Shown here piece by piece: positions 60,312 through 64,000 of a stretch of DNA of 64,000 nt (positions within the stretch are counted from its first letter, which is position 1; each line of letters begins with the position of its first letter). Position numbers and translations under genes: made by a program. The notes beneath the pieces were generated by a model. The model was not told the DNA's origin, searched no databases, and saw only the letters and a list, made by a program, of their open reading frames with translations. The stretch lies in NCBI GenBank assembly GCA_050249695.1, contig JBFWQA010000001.1, positions 806,001 to 870,000 on the forward strand, written 5' to 3'. This DNA comes from JACKJP01 sp050249695. GTDB taxonomy: Bacteria; Pseudomonadota; Alphaproteobacteria; Rhizobiales; Tepidamorphaceae.

Positions 60312-61811
60312 ATGATCGAGACCGCCTCGCCGGAGTTGCTCCTGACGCCAGTGGAGATGACTCTGGCCGACCGGCTGGCGGTCGAAGCGGGCGTGGCGTC
60401 GCTCGATCTCATGGAGCGGGCGGGCCGGGCCGTTGCCGAAGCGGTGCTGGGCATATCGCGGCGGGAGACGGTCAGCATCGTATGCGGACCCGGCAACAAT
60501 GGCGGCGACGGCTTTGTCGCGGCCAGACTGCTGCGTGACGCGGGCGTTCCGGTCGATCTGTATCTCTCGGGGAAGCCCGGGCAGCTGAAGGGCGACGCCC
60601 GTATCAACGCCGAGAGATTTGCGGGCCCTGTCCTGCCGATCTCCGCAGCACCGGGTAAGGGAGGCGTCATCGTCGACGCGATTTTCGGCGCGGGGCTCGC
60701 GCGTGAAGTCGATGGTGAGACCGTCGCGGCGGTTCGCCGTATCAACGAAAGCGGTCGATTGGTTGTTGCCGTCGATGTACCGTCAGGGATTGACGGCGAA
60801 ACGGGGGCCGTGCGCGGCGTCGCGGTTCGGGCGCACCGGACGGTCACGTTCTTTCGCCGCAAACCGGGTCACCTCCTGCTGCCCGGTCGTGTCCATTGCG
60901 GCGAAACGAGCGTTGCGGATATTGGCATTCCCGCGGATGTCCTCAAGCAAACCGGGACGCCGCTATGGCGCAACGGCCGGTGGCTCTGGGCAAGCGAATT
61001 TCCTGTACCGAGCCCTGAAGGGCACAAATACGATCGCGGTCATGCAATGGTGATGTCGGGGCCCCGCCATCGCACGGGTGCGTCGCGTCTGGCCGCCGGC
61101 GCGGCGTTGCGCGCGGGGGCCGGCCTGGTGACGCTGGCGGGCAACCCGCAGGCTGTGGATCTGATGGCGGCCCATGTGACCGAGATCATGCTGGCGCCGA
61201 TCGGCCATGACGACGATTTCGTCGGTCTGCTCGCCGATCCCCGGCGCAACGCCTGGCTCGTGGGACCCGGTTTCGGGGTCGGGCAGACCGCCGTCGACAC
61301 GGTGCTCGCGCTTCTGGGCGGCAGGCGGGCGGTGGTGCTGGACGCGGACGCGCTGACATCCTTTGCGCATCAGTCCGGCACGCTGTTCGCGGCGATCGCC
61401 ATGCACAAAAGGCCCGTCGTGCTGACGCCGCACGAGGGAGAATTCGCAAGGCTGTTTCCGGAAATCAAGGGGCCATCGAAAGTCGAAAGGGCCCGCGCTG
61501 CCGCCGTCCGGTCGGGCGCCGTCGTCGTCCTGAAAGGTGGTGATACGGTGATTGCAGCGCCGGACGGGCGGGCGGCGATCGAAGGCTCTGCGCCTCCTTG
61601 GCTTGCGACCGCCGGCTCCGGCGACGTTCTGGCCGGCATCGTGCTTGCGCTGCTCGCCCAGGGCATGGAAGGTTTTTCCGCCGCCTGCATGGCGGTATGG
61701 CTTCACGCCCAGGCGGCAAGGGCTGCCGGTGTGGCGCTGATCGCCGGTGACATTGTGTCGAATTTGAACGTACCGATTGCGGAAATCATAACGGGGCACC
61801 CGCATAAGTAG
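60312..61811 (+). CDS. nnr: Bifunctional NAD(P)H-hydrate epimerase/dehydratase
   Basis: Repairs hydrated NAD(P)H. About 499 residues. The N-terminal epimerase domain (YjeF_N) has ERAGRAVAEAV, CGPGNNGGDGFVAARLL and DVPSGIDGETG; the C-terminal ADP/ATP-dependent dehydratase domain (carbohydrate kinase-like) shows GHKYDRGHAMVMSG, VGPGFGVG, LTPHEGEFARLFP and the nucleotide/catalytic TAGSGDVLAGIV with its Asp. I start at 60312 because it gives a normal N-terminus (SPELLLTPVEM); an ATG at 60267 would add 15 Lys/Ala/Asn-rich residues and is possible. Divergent from glnB. Confidence 0.93.
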   Translation: MIETASPELLLTPVEMTLADRLAVEAGVASLDLMERAGRAVAEAVLGISRRETVSIVCGPGNNGGDGFVAARLLRDAGVPVDLYLSGKPGQLKGDARINAERFAGPVLPISAAPGKGGVIVDAIFGAGLAREVDGETVAAVRRINESGRLVVAVDVPSGIDGETGAVRGVAVRAHRTVTFFRRKPGHLLLPGRVHCGETSVADIGIPADVLKQTGTPLWRNGRWLWASEFPVPSPEGHKYDRGHAMVMSGPRHRTGASRLAAGAALRAGAGLVTLAGNPQAVDLMAAHVTEIMLAPIGHDDDFVGLLADPRRNAWLVGPGFGVGQTAVDTVLALLGGRRAVVLDADALTSFAHQSGTLFAAIAMHKRPVVLTPHEGEFARLFPEIKGPSKVERARAAAVRSGAVVVLKGGDTVIAAPDGRAAIEGSAPPWLATAGSGDVLAGIVLALLAQGMEGFSAACMAVWLHAQAARAAGVALIAGDIVSNLNVPIAEIITGHPHK

Positions 61812-61856
61812 CGTTTATCGATTCCGCTACGGAACGCGGCCCGTGAGGAAAGCGCG

Positions 61857-62006
61857 ATGCTGACGACGACGAAAATCGGAATAGGCCTGCTTGCTCTTGG
61901 CGGGCTCTATTTCTATCTGCAGGGCGTCGCGAGCGAGCAGGCGGCGGTCATATTGACGCTCGCCGGCGGTTTCTATCTTCTGATTTCCGCCGTCGTGCTG
62001 CGATAG
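61857..62006 (+). CDS. Small two-span membrane protein (49 residues)
   Basis: Short gene with GAGGAA seven bases before the ATG. Two hydrophobic helices (IGIGLLALGGLYFYLQGV and AAVILTLAGGFYLLISAVVL) with a short SEQ turn make it a probable membrane hairpin. It lies 45 bases after nnr on the same strand and may be co-transcribed. I recognise no family. The clean ribosome site, full-length hydrophobic pattern and stop before the tRNA support its reality. Confidence 0.65.
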   Translation: MLTTTKIGIGLLALGGLYFYLQGVASEQAAVILTLAGGFYLLISAVVLR

Positions 62007-62165
62007 GTTTTCCGGTCCGGCGGCCGGCAAGAGGCAATGCCGGCGGCGCGAGGACCAGGGCGTCCCGTCTTTTTTGCTGTCCAGGGGACTGGAATAGCCA
62101 AAAAACCCCGTGCTATAGAACCGCGCCGCGCCCAAGCGCGATGTTGGCGCGATGGCAGATGTTTG

Positions 62166-62249
62166 CGGGCGTGGTGGAATTGGTAGACACGCGAGATTTA
62201 GGTTCTCGTGGCGCAAGCCGTGGGGGTTCAAGTCCCTCCGCCCGCACCA
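62166..62249 (+). tRNA. tRNA-Leu (anticodon TAG)
   Basis: 84 bases including encoded CCA. Acceptor GCGGGCG/CGCCCGC, A at the discriminator position, anticodon stem CGAGA/TCTCG with loop TTTAGGT giving TAG (reading CUA and, by wobble, other CUN codons), a variable arm typical of leucine, and GGTTCAAGTCC in the T-arm. The CCA end is 72 bases before the trigger factor start. Confidence 0.96.
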
Positions 62250-62321
62250 CGACGATGCCCGACAAGACCTCAAGACCCGCCGTTTGGTGACGCCGGGAAT
62301 GAATTCAAGCCAGAGAGCAAT

Positions 62322-63836
62322 ATGACGATGCAAGTATCCGAGACCCTCAATGAAGGGTTGAAACGTGAATTGAAGATCACGATCCCGGCGAACGAGCTGG
62401 ATCGCCGGCTCAATGGCCGCCTGGAGCAACTCAAGGACAAGGTCCGCATTCCCGGCTTCCGTCCCGGCAAGGTGCCCGTCGCGCATCTGAAGCGTGTCTA
62501 CGGCCGTTCGGTGATGGCGGAAGTGATCCAGGAATCGGTCGACGAGGCTTCCCGCCAGGCGCTCGAGGAGCGTCAGGAGAAGCCGGCGCTGCAGCCGCAG
62601 ATTTCCTTCAGCGAGGACGAGAAGGAAGTTGAAAGCGTCATTTCCGGAAAGACCGATCTGGCCTATTCGATGGCATTCGAGGTTCTTCCCGACTTCGAGG
62701 TGAAGGATTTTTCCAACCTGAAGCTGGAGAAGGTGTCCGCCGAGGTCAGCGATCGCGAGATCGATGAATCGCTGGAGCAGATCGCCAGGCAGAATCGTCC
62801 TTTCGATCCCAAGGACGGGGCTGCCGAGGAGGGCGACAGGCTGATCTTCGACTATCTGGGCAAGATCGACGGCGTCCCCTTCGAGGGCGGGGCCGATACC
62901 GATTCACAGATCGTCATCGGCTCCAAGGCCTTCATTCCCGGCTTTGAAGAGCAGCTCGTCGGCATGAAGGCGGGCGACGAAAAGACGATCACAGTGACAT
63001 TCCCCGATCCGTATCAGGCGGCCCATCTCGCCGGCAAGGAGGCGACATTCGACGTCGCGGTGAAGGAAGTGGCGACCCCCGGCGAATCCCCGATCGACGA
63101 CGAACTTGCAAAGAAGCTCGGCCTTGAATCGCTCGACGCCCTCAAGTCCGCGATACGCGAGCAGATCTCGAAGGAGTTCGAGAACCATTCGCGCGAGCGT
63201 CTGAAACGGCAGCTTCTGGACGCGCTGGACGAGGCCTACAGTTTCGATCTGCCCCAGGCGCTGGTGGACCAGGAGTTCGAACAGATATGGAACCAGGCGA
63301 CGGGCGAGATGGAGCGTGCCGGCCGCAGCTTTGCTGACGAGGAGACAACCGAGGAAGACGCGCGCGAGGAATACCGCAAGATCGCCGTGCGCCGCGTCCG
63401 TCTGGGCCTGCTTCTGTCGAAGATCGGCGAAGATGGTGAGGTTCAGGTCACCGACGAGGAGACCAACAAGGCGATGATCGAAACCCTGCGCCAGTATCCC
63501 GGCCAGGAGCAGCAGGTGTGGGAGTTCTACCAGAAGAACCCGCAGGCCGTGGCATCGCTGCGCGCGCCGCTCTTCGAGAACAAGGTCGTCGACTACATTG
63601 TCTCCAAGGCGGACGTGACGGAGAAGAAGGTCAGCCGCGAAGAACTTTACCATGACCTTCACGATCACGATCACGATCATGACCACGGGCATCATCACCA
63701 TCACGGGCACGATCACCATCACCACGATCATGACCACGGTCACGACCACGACCACGATCACGATCATGGCGAGAAGGCCAAGCCGAAGAAGAAGGCCGCA
63801 CCCAAGAAGGCGGCCAAGAAGGCTGGCGACGAGTAA
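62322..63836 (+). CDS. tig: Trigger factor with histidine-rich C-terminal tail
   Basis: Ribosome-associated chaperone and prolyl isomerase, 504 residues. The ribosome-binding loop GFRPGKVP is at 45-52; the FKBP-type domain (about 165-250) includes GDRLIFDYLGKIDGVPFEGG and IPGFEEQLVGMKAGDEKTI; the helical C-terminal chaperone domain follows to about 440. Unusually, residues 444-483 are a 40-residue run with 23 His, interleaved with Asp and Gly, followed by an 18-21 residue Lys/Ala tail. The His run probably binds Ni, Zn, Co or Cu. The ATG could also be at 62328 (MQVSETLNEG). A terminator follows. Confidence 0.95.
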   Translation: MTMQVSETLNEGLKRELKITIPANELDRRLNGRLEQLKDKVRIPGFRPGKVPVAHLKRVYGRSVMAEVIQESVDEASRQALEERQEKPALQPQISFSEDEKEVESVISGKTDLAYSMAFEVLPDFEVKDFSNLKLEKVSAEVSDREIDESLEQIARQNRPFDPKDGAAEEGDRLIFDYLGKIDGVPFEGGADTDSQIVIGSKAFIPGFEEQLVGMKAGDEKTITVTFPDPYQAAHLAGKEATFDVAVKEVATPGESPIDDELAKKLGLESLDALKSAIREQISKEFENHSRERLKRQLLDALDEAYSFDLPQALVDQEFEQIWNQATGEMERAGRSFADEETTEEDAREEYRKIAVRRVRLGLLLSKIGEDGEVQVTDEETNKAMIETLRQYPGQEQQVWEFYQKNPQAVASLRAPLFENKVVDYIVSKADVTEKKVSREELYHDLHDHDHDHDHGHHHHHGHDHHHHDHDHGHDHDHDHDHGEKAKPKKKAAPKKAAKKAGDE

Positions 63837-63854
63837 CGGCCCCGGGGCTGTTGT

Positions 63855-63892
63855 GGACGCCGGTGGACAATCCGGCGTCTCAACCCTTTTTT
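63855..63892 (+). terminator. Rho-independent terminator of tig
   Basis: GACGCCGG / CCGGCGTC, an 8-bp stem with an eight-base loop, followed seven bases later by TTTTTT. About 20 bases past the tig stop. The remaining bases to 64000 show no gene; a downstream gene may start beyond the window. Confidence 0.8.
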
Positions 63893-64000
63893 CGTGTTCC
63901 GCGTAGGCATATGTATCCGCAATGCGGCGATGGCGCCGCGACGATTCGCCGGCGCTCCGGTAGCGGCCGATGGGCGGGTCGAAGCCGAGGAAGGAATAAG

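Noticed and set aside
62904..63767. Minus-strand frame rich in Val, Ile and Met opposite the trigger factor His tail
   Set aside because: The hydrophobic run is simply the reverse complement of CAC/CAT-GAT/GAC repeats and does not represent a membrane protein.
63651..63770. Tandem repeat array or CRISPR
   Set aside because: The short near-repeats are coding His-Asp codons; no repeat-spacer structure or cas gene is present anywhere in the window.

Overview
The window is a GC-rich, tightly packed stretch of an alphaproteobacterial chromosome, most likely from the order Hyphomicrobiales (Rhizobiales). Pointers are the pyrB - pyrC-like - plsY - dprA - topA - rnr - DUF983 - Nudix order, a divK-pleD pair next to a DUF3572 gene, an iscS/sufBCDS-sufT-sufA cluster behind an Irr-like iron box, a glnB-glnA operon with a sigma-54-type promoter, an Omp25/Omp31-type porin and a frameshifted prfB. 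I cannot name the genus. Many neighbours overlap by ATGA, which indicates long polycistronic units.

Left part (1-25.3 kb), information processing and housekeeping: dinB (cut by the window edge), a ROK sugar kinase and DUF3572 on the minus strand; divK-pleD (cell-cycle response regulator and diguanylate cyclase) on the plus strand; a 450-base non-coding stretch with a structured, terminator-ended RNA candidate; then a long minus-strand run from pyrB down to rpmG (pyrimidine synthesis, phospholipid synthesis, DNA uptake/processing, topoisomerase I, RNase R, Nudix hydrolase, transporter, ribosomal protein L33). After an AidB-like dehydrogenase, an AEC transporter, ruvX and a UPF0173 hydrolase comes gatCAB, whose gatA carries an unusual in-frame insertion. 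An RDD protein, a small anchored protein and a porin follow.

Middle part (25.3-34.6 kb), accessory: a SEL1 protein, tRNA-Ser, the remains of a DUF421 gene, then a five-gene plus-strand operon (acyl-CoA dehydrogenase, SDR, enoyl-CoA hydratase, SDR, acyl-CoA ligase) followed by a MarR regulator. A promoter with an overlapping palindrome stands in front of it. This looks like a catabolic module for an unidentified carboxylic acid; both SDRs lack the usual YxxxK pair. Next is a small locus of a 36-residue membrane peptide, a DUF421 protein with a Cys4 tail and a YciE-type ferritin-like protein, each unit preceded by a sequence resembling the EcfG general-stress promoter.

Right part (34.6-64 kb), housekeeping again: prfB with a programmed +1 frameshift, an M23 peptidase, bcp, a 1154-residue AsmA/YhdP-like protein, tyrS, anmK, an alpha/beta hydrolase, the complete Suf iron-sulphur assembly operon (with an extra 55-residue membrane protein between sufB and sufC), a second GGDEF protein, a DEAD-box helicase, parE, a zinc alcohol dehydrogenase, glnA and glnB, nnr, a 49-residue membrane protein, tRNA-Leu and a trigger factor with a 40-residue tail that is more than half histidine.

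All assignments rest on reading motifs and context by eye; no database search was possible.
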